Notes under the pieces: generated by a model
Database searches by the model: none
What the model was told of the DNA's origin: nothing
The model's input: the letters and a program-made list of their open reading frames with translations, nothing else
Position numbers and translations under genes: made by a program
Part shown: piece by piece, positions 54,195-64,000 of the stretch
How positions within the stretch are numbered: the stretch's first letter is position 1
Layout: the number at the start of each line of letters is the position of its first letter
Assembly: GCA_028280715.1 (NCBI GenBank)
Contig: JANQLG010000050.1
Span: 62,001-126,000 of the forward strand
From: Spongiibacteraceae bacterium
GTDB taxonomy: Bacteria; Pseudomonadota; Gammaproteobacteria; Pseudomonadales; Dasaniaceae
Length of the DNA: 64,000 nt
Reading direction: 5' to 3'

Positions 54195-54257
54195 GGCATT
54201 CACCTCCATTTAATATTCTGACAATTTAATATTCTGATAATGTATTTAAGTATACCT

Positions 54258-55379
54258 TTAACAACAGGCCTCGCTGGTGCCTGTGCCCACATGCTGCCCA
54301 CCTTTGGTTTCAGAAGCAGGACGCTTGGTACCAGCCGGCAAGCAAAAACAGCCTTTATTGTGTTCCTCTGCTGGGCTGATGCAAACAAAATCTTTGGCAT
54401 AGGGGCCAGTTTGAATCAGCTCAAAGGTACGTCTGGATACGGCTATTCGCTCACCTCTGGGAAAAACATTCCCCAGATCATCTACCACTTCACTATAAGG
54501 TCCTCTGTACAAAATCGCTTGACCAGCATCATATAAATTATCTTTAGCGGGTTTGGTCGCCAATAACGTGACTGAACGAAATTCTATACCTTCCACCACT
54601 TGCCAGGGTTGATCATCCCATTTGTCATAGCCAACTCCCACAAAACCAGCAGACAAAAAGGCATCGAGAAACTCCTTCTCTTCAAATGCTCCGGAAATAC
54701 AACCACTCCACAAGGTAGGATCATCCTGTAATGACTGAGGTACAATTTCATCACTGATAATATCGGAAATGGCAACACGTCCGCCGGGTTTTAACACCCG
54801 AAAAATTTCTTCAATCATTTGTTGGCGATCTTTTTTATCCACCAGATTTAATACGCAATTGGAAATCACCAAGCTGACACTGTTATCAGCAATCATCGGC
54901 TCTGTTTGACGCTGTTGTTGTTTCCAATGCTCCAGTTTTTTTAGATCTTCAGTCGTCTCAATAGGGTTATCTTTAAGTTGCTGCTCTAATTTTTCAACCT
55001 GTAGCGCCAGATCCTGGATATAACCCTTTTTGAATTCTACGCGATTACCACCTAACACATCGGCCATAGCTGATTGATGCTTGCGCGCCAATGCCAGCAT
55101 CTCATCCGTCATATCGACACCGATTACTTTTCCCTGTTCACCTACGAGCTGCGCCGCCATATAACAAATCTTTCCTCCACCTGAACCCAGATCCAACACC
55201 ACATCACCTTCGCGCACATAACGGGATGGATCGCCACAACCATAATCACGCTCAATGATTTCTTGTGGAAGAAGCTTAAGTAATGACGTGTCGTAATCGA
55301 CGGGACAACATAATGCCTCTTGACGCTCCTTGGCACCTTCAGCATAACGCTCGCTAACATTGGTTTCTACAGATGACAT
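54258..55379 (-). CDS. arsM: ArsM-like arsenite methyltransferase with C-terminal extension
   Basis: A 373-residue class I methyltransferase with SAM motif VVLDLGSGGGKICYMAAQLV (61-80). Cys48 (DYGCGDPS), Cys165 (VISNCVLN) and Cys217 (LWSGCISG) match the three cysteines that hold As(III) in ArsM enzymes. Cys24-Cys25 form another pair. A charged insertion (about 121-150) and a C-terminal extension of about 90 residues ending in EACC set it apart from the short ArsM. Such longer forms are known from arsenosugar clusters in marine bacteria, but no arsS gene is in the window. AAGG lies 8 nt before the ATG. It follows the TVP38-oxidoreductase gene by 30 nt. Confidence 0.82.
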   Translation of the reverse strand: MSSVETNVSERYAEGAKERQEALCCPVDYDTSLLKLLPQEIIERDYGCGDPSRYVREGDVVLDLGSGGGKICYMAAQLVGEQGKVIGVDMTDEMLALARKHQSAMADVLGGNRVEFKKGYIQDLALQVEKLEQQLKDNPIETTEDLKKLEHWKQQQRQTEPMIADNSVSLVISNCVLNLVDKKDRQQMIEEIFRVLKPGGRVAISDIISDEIVPQSLQDDPTLWSGCISGAFEEKEFLDAFLSAGFVGVGYDKWDDQPWQVVEGIEFRSVTLLATKPAKDNLYDAGQAILYRGPYSEVVDDLGNVFPRGERIAVSRRTFELIQTGPYAKDFVCISPAEEHNKGCFCLPAGTKRPASETKGGQHVGTGTSEACC

Positions 55380-55409
55380 AAAACAACCTTCTACAAACTA
55401 TTAACTGAA

Positions 55410-57551
55410 TTAACGACGAAAACGGTGAAATGATTCAACCCAACGCAACAATTTTTCCGGCTGGTGGGCGCGTTTCCAATTACCAGCAGCGTATTTATTC
55501 GCTTCATTGAGGGTAGGATAAATATGGATAGTACCGAGAATTTTGTTCAAGCCTATGCCATGCCGCATAGCAAGAATATATTCAGCAATTAATTCGCTGG
55601 CATGGTAGCCAACAATGGTAACGCCAAGAATTTTATCCTTACCGGGTACGGTCAGCACTTTGACAAAACCGTGTGCCTCACTGTCAGCAATAGCACGATC
55701 GAGATCATCAATATCGTAGCGCGTGACCTCATAGGCAATATTTTTCTCTTTCGCTTCTTTCTCATTCAACCCTACACGCGCTACTTCCGGGTCACAAAAA
55801 GTCACCCAGGGGATCACCGAATAATCGGCCTTAAACTTTCTGAACATACCAAAAAGTGAATTCACCGCCGCATACCAGGCCTGGTGAGAAGCCACATGAG
55901 TAAATTGATAGGGGCCGGCTACATCACCACAGGCATAAATTGTCGGGCAGTCGGTCCGAAGATATTCATCTACAGCTACCGTGCCATTAGGTGACAAATT
56001 AATACCGACATTTTCAAGGCCGATATGCTCTGTATTAGCCTGCCGGCCCACAGCCAATAATAAATGGCTACAGGGAAGAATAATCTCATCACTGTTATTG
56101 AGACTAAGTCGAAGCGTTATATTTCCCTCTTGCTTTTCTATTCCGACTATATGCGTTTGCGAAAGCACGCGAATATCATCGCGCTCAAATTGCCGCATAA
56201 CCTCTGTTACGACATCCGGATCTTCCTTGGGTAATAGCTGGCTACGGACAATCATCGTCACATCTTTTCCAAGCCGCTTAAAGGCCTGCGCCAGTTCGCA
56301 CCCTATGGGCCCACCGCCGATTACTACTAAATGTTCTGGCAAAGTTTGTAATTGCCAAATGGTATCAGAGGTAAAGTAATCAACCTGGTCAAGGCCCGGA
56401 ATATCTGGCACCGCTGGCCGACCGCCACTAGCAATGACAATATTGCGCGCAGTAATTAATTGTTCACTACCATCAGAAGCTTTTACCGCAACTTCCCAGG
56501 GCGACTGGATGCGGGCTTCTCCCTGCACACAATCGACACCCAACTCAGTGTAACGCTCCACAGAATCATGCGGCTCGATGGTCTTGATAATATCCTGAAC
56601 ACGCTGCATCACAGCGGGAAAGTCCACTTCTCCTGACACATTGCGTAAACCGTAGTCAGGTGCACGATGGAGATAGTGATTAATACGGCTGGAACGAATA
56701 ATCGCTTTGCTCGGCACACATCCGGTATTCAGGCAGTCTCCACCCATCTTATGTTTTTCTATTAAGGTGACTTTTGCCTTAACAGCAGCAGCAATATAAG
56801 CAGAAACCAGCCCGGCAGACCCTGCACCAATCACTGCCAAATTGGTATCAAACCGGTTCGGTTTTTTAAATTGTGAGAGCACTCGACGACGACGCAGTAG
56901 AGAAGCCAGTCCCTTTGCCACCCAGGGAAACAAGGCCAACAACAAAAAGGAAATAATCAATGGCGCCGATAAAATGCCACTAACACTATCGATTTGAGCC
57001 AGTTGTGTTCCGGCATTCACATAGACGGCCGTACCGGCCAGCATTCCAACCTGACTCACCCAGTAAAAAGGCCATGCCTTTATCGGCGTCAATGCCATCA
57101 CCAGGTTAACAACAAAAAATGGAAAAATCGGCACCAAGCGAAGACTAAATAGATAAAAGGCGCCATCCCTCTCGATGCCTCTGTTAATAGCTCCCAGATA
57201 AGTAGCAAATCGTTGCTGCACCCAGTCACGCAACAAACTACGGGCGATGAGGAAGGCCAGAGTTGCTCCAATTGATGACGCAAAGGAAACCAGTAACAGC
57301 CCCCAACCAAGGCCAAATATGGCTCCACCTATCAGCGTCATTACTGCCGCACCAGGAAGCGACAAAGCCGTCACAACTACATAGATAATAAAAAACAACC
57401 CCGAGACCAACCACGGCGACTGCTCTCTATAGGCAAAAATGTTCTGTTTTTGCTGGTTAAAGTAGTCAAGACTCAGGTACTGCCCGCCATCCAAATAGAA
57501 AAAACTGCCGACACCTATGATCAGCAAAGCAAGAATCAGGATTCGCTTCAT
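55410..57551 (-). CDS. TVP38/DedA-type membrane domain fused to a pyridine nucleotide-disulfide oxidoreductase
   Basis: A 713-residue fusion. Residues 1 to about 222 form a TVP38/TMEM64 membrane domain (helices at about 5-20, 50-75, 80-105, 135-155, 160-180 and 195-215, with FSLRLVPIFPFFVVNL). Residues about 235-713 form an FAD enzyme of the mercuric reductase/dihydrolipoamide dehydrogenase class: AVIGAGSAGL (239-248) and the redox-active pair GDCLNTGCVPSK (Cys273, Cys278). A NAD(P) site VVIGGGPIGCELAQAF and HIYPTLNEA, with the C-terminal His-Glu pair, follow. AAAGGT precedes the ATG. It heads the run with ArsM, ElbB and FetB-like genes. The electron acceptor is unknown. Confidence 0.87.
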   Translation of the reverse strand: MKRILILALLIIGVGSFFYLDGGQYLSLDYFNQQKQNIFAYREQSPWLVSGLFFIIYVVVTALSLPGAAVMTLIGGAIFGLGWGLLLVSFASSIGATLAFLIARSLLRDWVQQRFATYLGAINRGIERDGAFYLFSLRLVPIFPFFVVNLVMALTPIKAWPFYWVSQVGMLAGTAVYVNAGTQLAQIDSVSGILSAPLIISFLLLALFPWVAKGLASLLRRRRVLSQFKKPNRFDTNLAVIGAGSAGLVSAYIAAAVKAKVTLIEKHKMGGDCLNTGCVPSKAIIRSSRINHYLHRAPDYGLRNVSGEVDFPAVMQRVQDIIKTIEPHDSVERYTELGVDCVQGEARIQSPWEVAVKASDGSEQLITARNIVIASGGRPAVPDIPGLDQVDYFTSDTIWQLQTLPEHLVVIGGGPIGCELAQAFKRLGKDVTMIVRSQLLPKEDPDVVTEVMRQFERDDIRVLSQTHIVGIEKQEGNITLRLSLNNSDEIILPCSHLLLAVGRQANTEHIGLENVGINLSPNGTVAVDEYLRTDCPTIYACGDVAGPYQFTHVASHQAWYAAVNSLFGMFRKFKADYSVIPWVTFCDPEVARVGLNEKEAKEKNIAYEVTRYDIDDLDRAIADSEAHGFVKVLTVPGKDKILGVTIVGYHASELIAEYILAMRHGIGLNKILGTIHIYPTLNEANKYAAGNWKRAHQPEKLLRWVESFHRFRR

Positions 57552-58082
57552 ATACTACCTTTATTGTTATAAGCCTTCACTATTAACCAAAGGACCGTAC
57601 CATACCATCGAGACCAAACATAGACCTTCAGACGCTGAGCATAGTTCCTTCAGCTCGCACCTTTACACAGACTAGAAACATGAATTACGTGATCAGCGGG
57701 GTTTGTCAGCACTAACTTTATTACTAACTGCTCAGCTTATCGCAATTGTTTTATTCCGAGTAGATTTATAGCCTTAATAACTAGCCACCGGCTATTTACG
57801 CCAAATATCTGCCCCTGGATTCAAATCAAAGCAAATAAGCTCACAAGAAGTAAAGACACCTAAAAACACTTTTTGTATTTTCCTCCAGTTACTGCTCACA
57901 CTAGCTTTTTCAGCTCAAAAGTGAGTGGTATGATGGCTCCCTCGTCGCAATAGGCGACACCTTTAAATATTTAATTTAGGCCCCATAACTGGTGCTTAAT
58001 GAACGCTATGAGTGATTTTGGGAATAACGACCCTCGCATATAGTCTTTCCTAACGCTGTACCTAAATAACTGGAGAAAAACC
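57552..58082. other. 531-bp gap before trxA, no gene seen
   Basis: No protein or RNA gene is recognised. An extended -10, TGGTATGAT (57926-57934), with TTTTTC 17 bp upstream could start a trxA transcript near 57941, giving a leader of about 140 nt. The promoter of the minus-strand TVP38 gene should lie in the left half of the gap, but no clear boxes were found. Confidence 0.4.
57926..57934 (+). promoter_or_regulatory. candidate extended -10 promoter of trxA
   Basis: TGGTATGAT contains an extended -10 (TGN-TATGAT). The -35 match (TTTTTC, 57906-57911) is poor, as is usual for extended -10 promoters. It lies 149 nt before the trxA start. Confidence 0.35.
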
Positions 58083-58409
58083 ATGAGCGACAATATCGTT
58101 CACGTAACCGATGCATCTTTTGAAGCCGATGTGCTAAACGCCGATACTCCCGTACTGGTAGATTTTTGGGCTGAATGGTGTGGCCCCTGTAAAATGATTG
58201 CCCCAGTATTAGCCGAGATCGCAACCGAATACGAAGGCAAAATCAAAGTCTGCAAAATGGACGTGGACGCCAATACTGAAACCGCTCCCAAGTTCGGCAT
58301 TCGAGGTATTCCAACCCTGATTATCTTCAAGGGCGGCAATGCAGAAGCCACTAAAGTTGGTGCTCTTTCAAAAACACAGCTGATGGAATTTATTGAAAGC
58401 ACGCTATAA
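58083..58409 (+). CDS. trxA: thioredoxin 1
   Basis: A 108-residue thioredoxin with the active site [15 protein letters not shown] and the cis-Pro loop [15 protein letters not shown]. It is the general disulfide reductase of the cytoplasm. TGGAG lies 8 nt before the ATG. The pairing with rho downstream is a known gammaproteobacterial order. Confidence 0.97.
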   Translation: MSDNIVHVTDASFEADVLNADTPVLVDFWAEWCGPCKMIAPVLAEIATEYEGKIKVCKMDVDANTETAPKFGIRGIPTLIIFKGGNAEATKVGALSKTQLMEFIESTL

Positions 58410-58427
58410 ACCCTATTAAGCCCTGTC

Positions 58428-58502
58428 AGCCCTATTCAAGTGACTAACTAATCTATATGGACCTTAAATTAAAATAAGGACCATAAAAATGTGAATAGGG
58501 CT
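58428..58502 (+). repeat. nested inverted repeats between trxA and rho
   Basis: The outer arms AGCCCTATTCA (58428-58438) and TGAATAGGGCT (58492-58502) are perfect 11-bp complements 53 nt apart. Inside lies a second dyad ATGGACCTTA / TAAGGACCAT (58457-58466 and 58475-58484; one mismatch). Neither is followed by a U tract. It could be a trxA 3' structure, a rho leader control element or a small MITE-like insertion. Confidence 0.7.
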
Positions 58503-58667
58503 AGACGCGCCATCACTTCAGTGTTACATTTGGCTCAATTGCGATTCCCGCAGTACTCATAAAACCAATCAGAACCCCTTTTTCTAAATCTTTAAAAAAA
58601 CCTTTGCGTGTTCGCGCATCCGATCCAATCACATTCATTACATCTATAAAGTACTTCTAATAATCCT

Positions 58668-59927
58668 ATGAATTTAACCGACTTAAAAACCAAACCTACC
58701 CAAGAACTCTTAGACATCGCCAAGGAAATCGGCCTCGACAACATCGCCAGGCAACGCAAACAGGACATTATTTTTTCTATACTTAAACGTCACGCCAAGA
58801 GCGGAGAAGACATCTATGGTGATGGCGTGCTGGAAATACTGCAGGATGGTTTTGGTTTTTTAAGAAGTGCTGATTGCTCATATCTTGCGGGGCCTGACGA
58901 TATTTATGTTTCACCCAGTCAGATCCGACGCTTCAATCTGCGCACAGGCGACACCATCTCCGGAAAAATTCGCCCCCCAAAAGACGGCGAGCGCTATTTT
59001 GCCCTGCTAAAAGTTAGTGAAGTTAACTATACGCAACCGGAACAATCCAAGAACAAGGTTCTATTTGAAAACCTGACACCTTTATTCCCCGATGAGCGAT
59101 TGATTCTGGAAGCAGGAAACGGCTCTACTGAAGATTTAACTGGCCGTATCATCGACCTGACATCGCCACTCGGAAAAGGTGTACGCGGCTTGATTGTTGC
59201 GCCACCCAAAGCCGGTAAAACTCTGATGCTGCAAAACATTGCCCAGAGTATTATTCGCAATAATCCTGAATGTTATGTCATTGTTCTCCTGATCGATGAA
59301 CGTCCTGAGGAAGTCACCGATATGCAGCGTTCGGTACGTGCAGAAGTCGTTGCCTCAACCTTTGATGAACCACCAGCACGTCACGTACAAGTCGCCGAGA
59401 TGGTTATCGAAAAAGCCAAGCGCCTGGTTGAGCACAAAAAGGATGTTGTGATTTTATTAGACTCGATCACCCGTTTGGCTCGTGCCTACAACACTATTGT
59501 TCCCTCCTCCGGCAAAGTATTAACAGGTGGTGTGGATGCACACGCACTGGAACGTCCTAAGCGCTTTTTCGGTGCCGCTCGTAATGTTGAGGAAGGAGGA
59601 AGCCTATCCATTATTGCAACAGCACTGATTGATACCGGTTCAAAAATGGATGAAGTTATTTACGAAGAATTTAAAGGCACCGGTAACATGGAATTGCATC
59701 TCGATCGCAAAATTGCCGAGAAGCGCGTTTACCCTGCCATTAATATTCGCCGCTCAGGCACACGCCGTGAAGAACTGTTAACGGGTGAAGAAGAACTGCA
59801 ACGCATGTGGATATTGCGCAAACTGCTGCACGGCATGGAAGACCTACCCGCCATCGAATTCCTGCTGGATAAATTGAAAGACACTAAAACTAATGAAGAA
59901 TTCTTCATGTCGATGAAGAGAAAATAA
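58668..59927 (+). CDS. rho: transcription termination factor Rho
   Basis: A 419-residue hexameric RNA helicase. It has the N-terminal helical domain, the cold-shock-like RNA-binding domain ([20 protein letters not shown]), a Walker A ([10 protein letters not shown]), a Walker B ([16 protein letters not shown]) and the lower Q-loop region, all as in E. coli Rho. The length is that of the family. The 258-bp region before it carries the nested repeats, plausible sites for its own attenuation. Confidence 0.98.
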   Translation: MNLTDLKTKPTQELLDIAKEIGLDNIARQRKQDIIFSILKRHAKSGEDIYGDGVLEILQDGFGFLRSADCSYLAGPDDIYVSPSQIRRFNLRTGDTISGKIRPPKDGERYFALLKVSEVNYTQPEQSKNKVLFENLTPLFPDERLILEAGNGSTEDLTGRIIDLTSPLGKGVRGLIVAPPKAGKTLMLQNIAQSIIRNNPECYVIVLLIDERPEEVTDMQRSVRAEVVASTFDEPPARHVQVAEMVIEKAKRLVEHKKDVVILLDSITRLARAYNTIVPSSGKVLTGGVDAHALERPKRFFGAARNVEEGGSLSIIATALIDTGSKMDEVIYEEFKGTGNMELHLDRKIAEKRVYPAINIRRSGTRREELLTGEEELQRMWILRKLLHGMEDLPAIEFLLDKLKDTKTNEEFFMSMKRK

Positions 59928-59971
59928 TCAGCAATTAATCACTAACAGTTTAAAAAAGGCGCCGAGCATCT

Positions 59972-61438
59972 ATGCAATATAAAGACCTGCGCGACTTTAT
60001 TGATTACTTGGAAAAACAAGGTGAGCTTATTCGGATAACCGAACCAGTTGATCCTCGCCTTGAAATGACCGAAATCAGTGATCGGATATTACGCAACGCA
60101 GGCCCAGCGCTTTTATTTGAAAACCCCATCGGATTTTCCACACCAGTGCTCACCAATCTGTTTGGCACCGAACACCGTGTTGCCCTCGGCATGGGACAGG
60201 AAGACATCCACAAATTACGCGATGTAGGCGAACTGTTAGCTTATTTACGCCAACCGGACCCGCCAAAAGGCTTAAAAGATGCTCTGGATAAAGCGCCTAT
60301 TTTTAAGCAAGCGCTAAACATGGCACCCAAACACATTAAAAAACCCGCCTGTCAGCAAAACATTATTGAGGGTGATGATGTCAATTTATATCAACTGCCT
60401 ATCCAAACTTGCTGGCCCGGTGATGCAGGCCCTTTAATTACCTGGCCATTAGTCGTTACACGAGGACCGAACAAAGAACGGCAGAACCTCGGCATTTATC
60501 GCATGCAATTAATCGGCAAAAACAAGCTTATTATGCGCTGGCTTTCCCATCGCGGAGGCGCCCTGGACTTTAAAGAATTCCAGCAACAAAACCCCGGTCA
60601 ACCCTATCCAGTTTCAGTTGCTCTCGGCGCAGACCCAGCAACCATTTTAGGCGCAGTGACGCCAGTGCCGGACACATTAAGTGAATACGCCTTTGCCGGT
60701 CTGCTTCGCGGCAGCAAAACTGAACTGGCAAACTCTATCAGCAATGATTTACAAATTCCCGCCAGCGCTGAATTTGTTTTGGAAGGCTATATTGCGCCTG
60801 ATGAAATGGCAGATGAAGGCCCCTTTGGTGACCACACTGGTTATTACAACGAGGTAGAACGCTTTCCTGTGATGACGGTGACGCATATTACCCATCGTGA
60901 CAATCCTATTTATCACAGTACTTACACGGGCCGTCCACCCGATGAACCCGCTATTTTGGGCTTGGCATTAAACGAAGTATTCGTGCCTATTTTGCAAAAG
61001 CAGTTTCCAGAAATTACTGATTTTTATTTGCCGCCCGAAGGCTGCTCCTATCGTATGGCGGTGGTGACCATGAAAAAACAATATCCTGGTCATGCTAAAC
61101 GCGTGATGATGGGTGTATGGTCTTTTCTGCGCCAATTTATGTATACCAAATTTGTTATCGTTACCGACGATGATGTCAATGCGCGCGATTGGAAGGATGT
61201 GATCTGGGCAATGACTACGCGCATGGACCCAAGCCGCGATTGCATATTTATTGAAAATTCGCCTATCGACTATTTGGATTTTGCTTCACCTGTTTCCGGG
61301 CTCGGTTCAAAAATTGGTTTTGATGCCACCAACAAAACCGGCGGCGAAACAACCCGCGAATGGGGCCAGCCCATAGAGATGGATGGAGACACTAAACAAC
61401 GCGTCGATCAGCTGTGGGATCAACTCGGGCTTAGTTAA
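59972..61438 (+). CDS. ubiD: 4-hydroxy-3-polyprenylbenzoate decarboxylase UbiD
   Basis: A 488-residue member of the UbiD decarboxylase family, which uses prenylated FMN for the decarboxylation step of ubiquinone biosynthesis. Typical stretches are [40 protein letters not shown], the [17 protein letters not shown] region and [20 protein letters not shown] (prFMN site with conserved Glu residues). It begins 44 nt after rho. hemW starts immediately after its stop codon. ubiX, the flavin prenyltransferase, is not in the window. Confidence 0.95.
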   Translation: MQYKDLRDFIDYLEKQGELIRITEPVDPRLEMTEISDRILRNAGPALLFENPIGFSTPVLTNLFGTEHRVALGMGQEDIHKLRDVGELLAYLRQPDPPKGLKDALDKAPIFKQALNMAPKHIKKPACQQNIIEGDDVNLYQLPIQTCWPGDAGPLITWPLVVTRGPNKERQNLGIYRMQLIGKNKLIMRWLSHRGGALDFKEFQQQNPGQPYPVSVALGADPATILGAVTPVPDTLSEYAFAGLLRGSKTELANSISNDLQIPASAEFVLEGYIAPDEMADEGPFGDHTGYYNEVERFPVMTVTHITHRDNPIYHSTYTGRPPDEPAILGLALNEVFVPILQKQFPEITDFYLPPEGCSYRMAVVTMKKQYPGHAKRVMMGVWSFLRQFMYTKFVIVTDDDVNARDWKDVIWAMTTRMDPSRDCIFIENSPIDYLDFASPVSGLGSKIGFDATNKTGGETTREWGQPIEMDGDTKQRVDQLWDQLGLS

Positions 61439-62599
61439 GTGGACACAAGCCTGTTGCAGCTGCCACCACTGAGTTTATACATTCACATCCCATGGTGCGT
61501 GCGTAAGTGCCCCTACTGCGATTTTAATTCTCATCAAGCCGACGCCATTCCTGAACAAGACTATGTGCGGGCGTTAATTTCTGACCTTGAATTTGAATTG
61601 CCATTTGTTCAAGGTCGACCACTGCAATCTATTTTTTTTGGTGGTGGCACTCCTAGCTTATTTTCTGTCGATTCGATTGTCACCATTCTTAACGAAGCTG
61701 AAAAACGTATTCCTTTTGCATCGGATATAGAAATCACTCTGGAAGCTAATCCCGGCACTGCAGAACAAGCTAAATTTTCTGGCTATCGGGCAGCCGGCGT
61801 TAATCGTTTATCGATTGGTGTGCAAAGTTTTAATGATGCTCAGCTTCAATCCTTGGGACGCATCCATTCATCCAATGAAGCCATTGCCGCCGCAAAGATG
61901 GCCGTAGCGGCAAACTTTAATAATTTCAATATTGACTTAATGCACGGCCTTCCCAAACAGTCTCAAAAAAGCGCACTCAGTGATTTACAACAAGCCATCG
62001 ATCTCAATCCAACACACCTTTCCTGGTATCAGCTCACGATTGAACCCAATACAGCTTTTTACAGTGCACCGCCAATACTTCCACCCGATGATGAGCTTGG
62101 CGATATTCAGCAAGCGGGCGAACAACTACTTGCAAACAACAATTATCAGCATTACGAAATTTCTGCCTATTGCCAGTCTAATAAAGAAGCCAAGCATAAC
62201 CAGCATTATTGGCTGTTTGGCGATTTCATAGGCATTGGTGCCGGTGCGCATGGCAAGCTAACCAATATCGCTACCGAAAATATTTCCCGACGCTGGAAGA
62301 CCCGAGCACCGCAACACTATTTAGCAGTTAACCAACAACGTTTAGACAATCAATTTCTCGCAGGCGAAAAACTCATTGAGAAAAGTGATTTGAGTTTGGA
62401 GTTTATGATGAATGCTTTACGGCTGCAGTCTGGCTTTTACATATCAACCTACGAACACACCACCGGGCTTCAGTTCAACAATATTGAAGCAACCATAAAC
62501 TCTTTAATTTCCCAACAGCTCCTGCAGCGTGAATCCAATATCATCAGACCAACACAAAAGGGGTTTCTGTTTTTAAACGATGTGCTGGCCGCATTTTAA
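61439..62599 (+). CDS. hemW: radical SAM haem chaperone HemW
   Basis: A 386-residue HemN-like radical SAM protein. The cluster motif is HIPWCVRKCPYCDF (CxxxCxxC), with no HemN CxxxCxxCxC, so it is the HemW branch, which carries haem to enzymes rather than making it. FGGGTPSLFS and EANPGTAE follow. The start is GTG 61439, directly after the ubiD stop with no gap, so translational coupling is likely. I see no better ATG before the HIPWC motif. Confidence 0.92.
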   Translation: MDTSLLQLPPLSLYIHIPWCVRKCPYCDFNSHQADAIPEQDYVRALISDLEFELPFVQGRPLQSIFFGGGTPSLFSVDSIVTILNEAEKRIPFASDIEITLEANPGTAEQAKFSGYRAAGVNRLSIGVQSFNDAQLQSLGRIHSSNEAIAAAKMAVAANFNNFNIDLMHGLPKQSQKSALSDLQQAIDLNPTHLSWYQLTIEPNTAFYSAPPILPPDDELGDIQQAGEQLLANNNYQHYEISAYCQSNKEAKHNQHYWLFGDFIGIGAGAHGKLTNIATENISRRWKTRAPQHYLAVNQQRLDNQFLAGEKLIEKSDLSLEFMMNALRLQSGFYISTYEHTTGLQFNNIEATINSLISQQLLQRESNIIRPTQKGFLFLNDVLAAF

Positions 62600-62694
62600 A
62601 CACACCAAAATTCGTTCTATAGACAATTGTTGCCCTAGCAAGCTGTGGTATCCTTACCGTCCTATTTTTTTAAGGCAGACTGAAGGTACTAACA

Positions 62695-64000
62695 ATGCCC
62701 AGATACCGCTCTAAAACATCAACAGCTGGCCGCAATATGGCGGGCGCTCGAGCGCTTTGGCGCGCTACGGGCATGAAAGATGATGATTTCCAAAAGCCGA
62801 TAATTGCTGTGTCCAATTCCTTTACCCAATTCGTTCCCGGCCATGTGCATCTGAAGGACTTGGGTCAGCTGGTTTGTCGAGAAATCGAAGCAGCTGGTGG
62901 TGTAGCCAAAGAATTTAATACCATCGCTGTCGACGATGGCATCGCGATGGGACATGATGGCATGCTGTACAGCTTGCCATCACGCGATATCATTGCCGAT
63001 TCCGTTGAGTATATGGTCAATGCTCACTGTGCTGACGCACTGGTCTGTATTTCCAATTGTGACAAGATAACCCCTGGAATGCTGATGGCCGCCATGCGTC
63101 TCAACATTCCTGTAATTTTCGTTTCTGGCGGCCCAATGGAAGCCGGTAAAACCAAGCTAGCTAATCAAAAACTGGATCTTGTCGACGCTATCGTTATCGC
63201 CACAGATGATAGTGCTAGTGACGAGATGGTGGAAGAATATGAACGCTCTGCCTGCCCAACCTGTGGCTCCTGTTCTGGCATGTTCACCGCTAACTCCATG
63301 AACTGTTTAACTGAGGCTCTGGGCCTTTCATTACCCGGTAACGGCTCTACCCTGGCTACTCATGCCGATCGCGAATCTTTATTTTTAGAGGCTGGCCGCA
63401 GAATTGTCAGCATCACTCGTCGCTATTATGAGCAAGATGACGAATCTGTATTACCTCGCAACATAGCCAATTTTGAGGCTTTCGAAAATGCCATGAGCCT
63501 GGATATTGCAATGGGCGGCTCGACCAACACCATTTTGCACTTACTGGCCGCAGCCCAGGAAGGTGGTATTGATTTCACTATGTCCGATATTGACCGCTTA
63601 TCTCGTCGTGTACCTCAGCTCTGTAAAGTCGCGCCAAATACTCCTCTCTATCATATGGAGGATGTGCATAGAGCCGGCGGTGTTTTAGGCATATTAGGTG
63701 AACTGGACCGCGCTGAGTTACTTCACAACAATTTACCAACTGTATACAGCGACAGTATGAAAGCCGCTCTAGCCGAATGGGATATCATGCAGACTGACAA
63801 AGAAGAGGTTAAGCAGTTTTATCAGGCAGGACCTGCCGGCATCCCTACTCAAACCGCTTTTAGTCAAAGTACCCGCTGGCCCTCTTTAGACAGTGATCGT
63901 GAAGAGGGCTGCATTAGATCCATTGAACATGCCTATTCCACAGAGGGCGGTCTGGCTGTTTTGTTCGGCAATATTGCTGTCGATGGCTGTGTTGTCAAAA
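62695..64000 (+). CDS. ilvD: dihydroxy-acid dehydratase IlvD (partial)
   Basis: The first 435 codons of IlvD are visible. The enzyme dehydrates 2,3-dihydroxy acids in valine, leucine and isoleucine biosynthesis and carries an Fe-S cluster. Cluster cysteines occur in [11 protein letters not shown] and [11 protein letters not shown]. The usual length is about 610 residues, so the C-terminal third lies beyond the window. AAGG lies 8 nt before ATG 62695. Confidence 0.96.
   Translation, partial: MPRYRSKTSTAGRNMAGARALWRATGMKDDDFQKPIIAVSNSFTQFVPGHVHLKDLGQLVCREIEAAGGVAKEFNTIAVDDGIAMGHDGMLYSLPSRDIIADSVEYMVNAHCADALVCISNCDKITPGMLMAAMRLNIPVIFVSGGPMEAGKTKLANQKLDLVDAIVIATDDSASDEMVEEYERSACPTCGSCSGMFTANSMNCLTEALGLSLPGNGSTLATHADRESLFLEAGRRIVSITRRYYEQDDESVLPRNIANFEAFENAMSLDIAMGGSTNTILHLLAAAQEGGIDFTMSDIDRLSRRVPQLCKVAPNTPLYHMEDVHRAGGVLGILGELDRAELLHNNLPTVYSDSMKAALAEWDIMQTDKEEVKQFYQAGPAGIPTQTAFSQSTRWPSLDSDREEGCIRSIEHAYSTEGGLAVLFGNIAVDGCVVK

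Noticed and set aside
57552-58082. A possible small RNA or tRNA gene in the trxA upstream gap
   Set aside because: No cloverleaf or strong terminator was found in this gap by eye.

Overview
The window looks like a chromosome segment of a marine, aerobic, Gram-negative gammaproteobacterium of moderate GC. The Pseudomonadales/Cellvibrionales side is my inference. The reasons are a serB-fimX arrangement as in Pseudomonas, a trxA-rho pair, an efp/epmA/epmB neighbourhood, three TonB-dependent receptors, a photolyase, paired bacterioferritins and an arsenic-methylation type cluster. No tRNA, rRNA, CRISPR array, phage gene or transposase was recognised.

Region 1 (1-25 kb) is accessory and catabolic. 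It opens with the N-terminal two thirds of a MalT-type LuxR regulator. Next comes a minus-strand thiolase / acyl-CoA ligase / acyl-CoA dehydrogenase operon, then two paralogous TetR regulators with a shared repeat motif (AATAAGAGAC) in front of them and of a TonB receptor. An unknown 7-TM protein, a cytochrome c5-like lipoprotein and a second TonB receptor follow. Then come xdhC, a CmoA-like gene and a mocA-like gene, maturation-type genes with no molybdenum hydroxylase in the window. A third TetR gene, a sodium:solute symporter, a third TonB receptor, an alpha/beta hydrolase and a 3-hydroxyisobutyryl-CoA hydrolase-like enzyme close the block. The symporter and third receptor carry the same operator, TTCAAC-N4-GTTGAA, placed in identical register inside the 17-bp promoter spacer, so they very probably form one regulon under the adjacent TetR protein.

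Region 2 (25-47 kb) is mostly conserved chromosome. It holds a photolyase, a YceI protein, and the EF-P modification set (epmA and efp facing epmB). A PilZ-like protein precedes fimX, followed by serB, an AhpA/YtjB-like membrane protein and parC. Small conserved proteins, a K+ channel, a SlyD-like isomerase, a TPR protein, two bacterioferritins with complementary active-site losses, an EF-hand protein and a YheT-type hydrolase follow.

Region 3 (47-64 kb) begins with an NADPH:FMN reductase divergent from a LysR gene. Behind the LysR gene lies a decayed partial copy of it, interrupted by a small orphan FecR-N-domain gene. Next are ppk1, a periplasmic solute-binding protein, and a minus-strand cluster: a TVP38-FAD disulfide oxidoreductase fusion, an ArsM-like methyltransferase, elbB and a FetB-like permease. 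The window ends with trxA, rho, ubiD, hemW and the first 435 codons of ilvD. An 11-bp perfect inverted repeat enclosing a second hairpin lies between trxA and rho.

The strongest candidates for something not yet described are the TetR/symporter/TonB regulon with its spacer-embedded operators, the CmoA homologue among molybdenum-enzyme maturation genes, the LysR remnant with the orphan anti-sigma-like gene, and the TVP38-oxidoreductase/ArsM/ElbB/FetB cluster.
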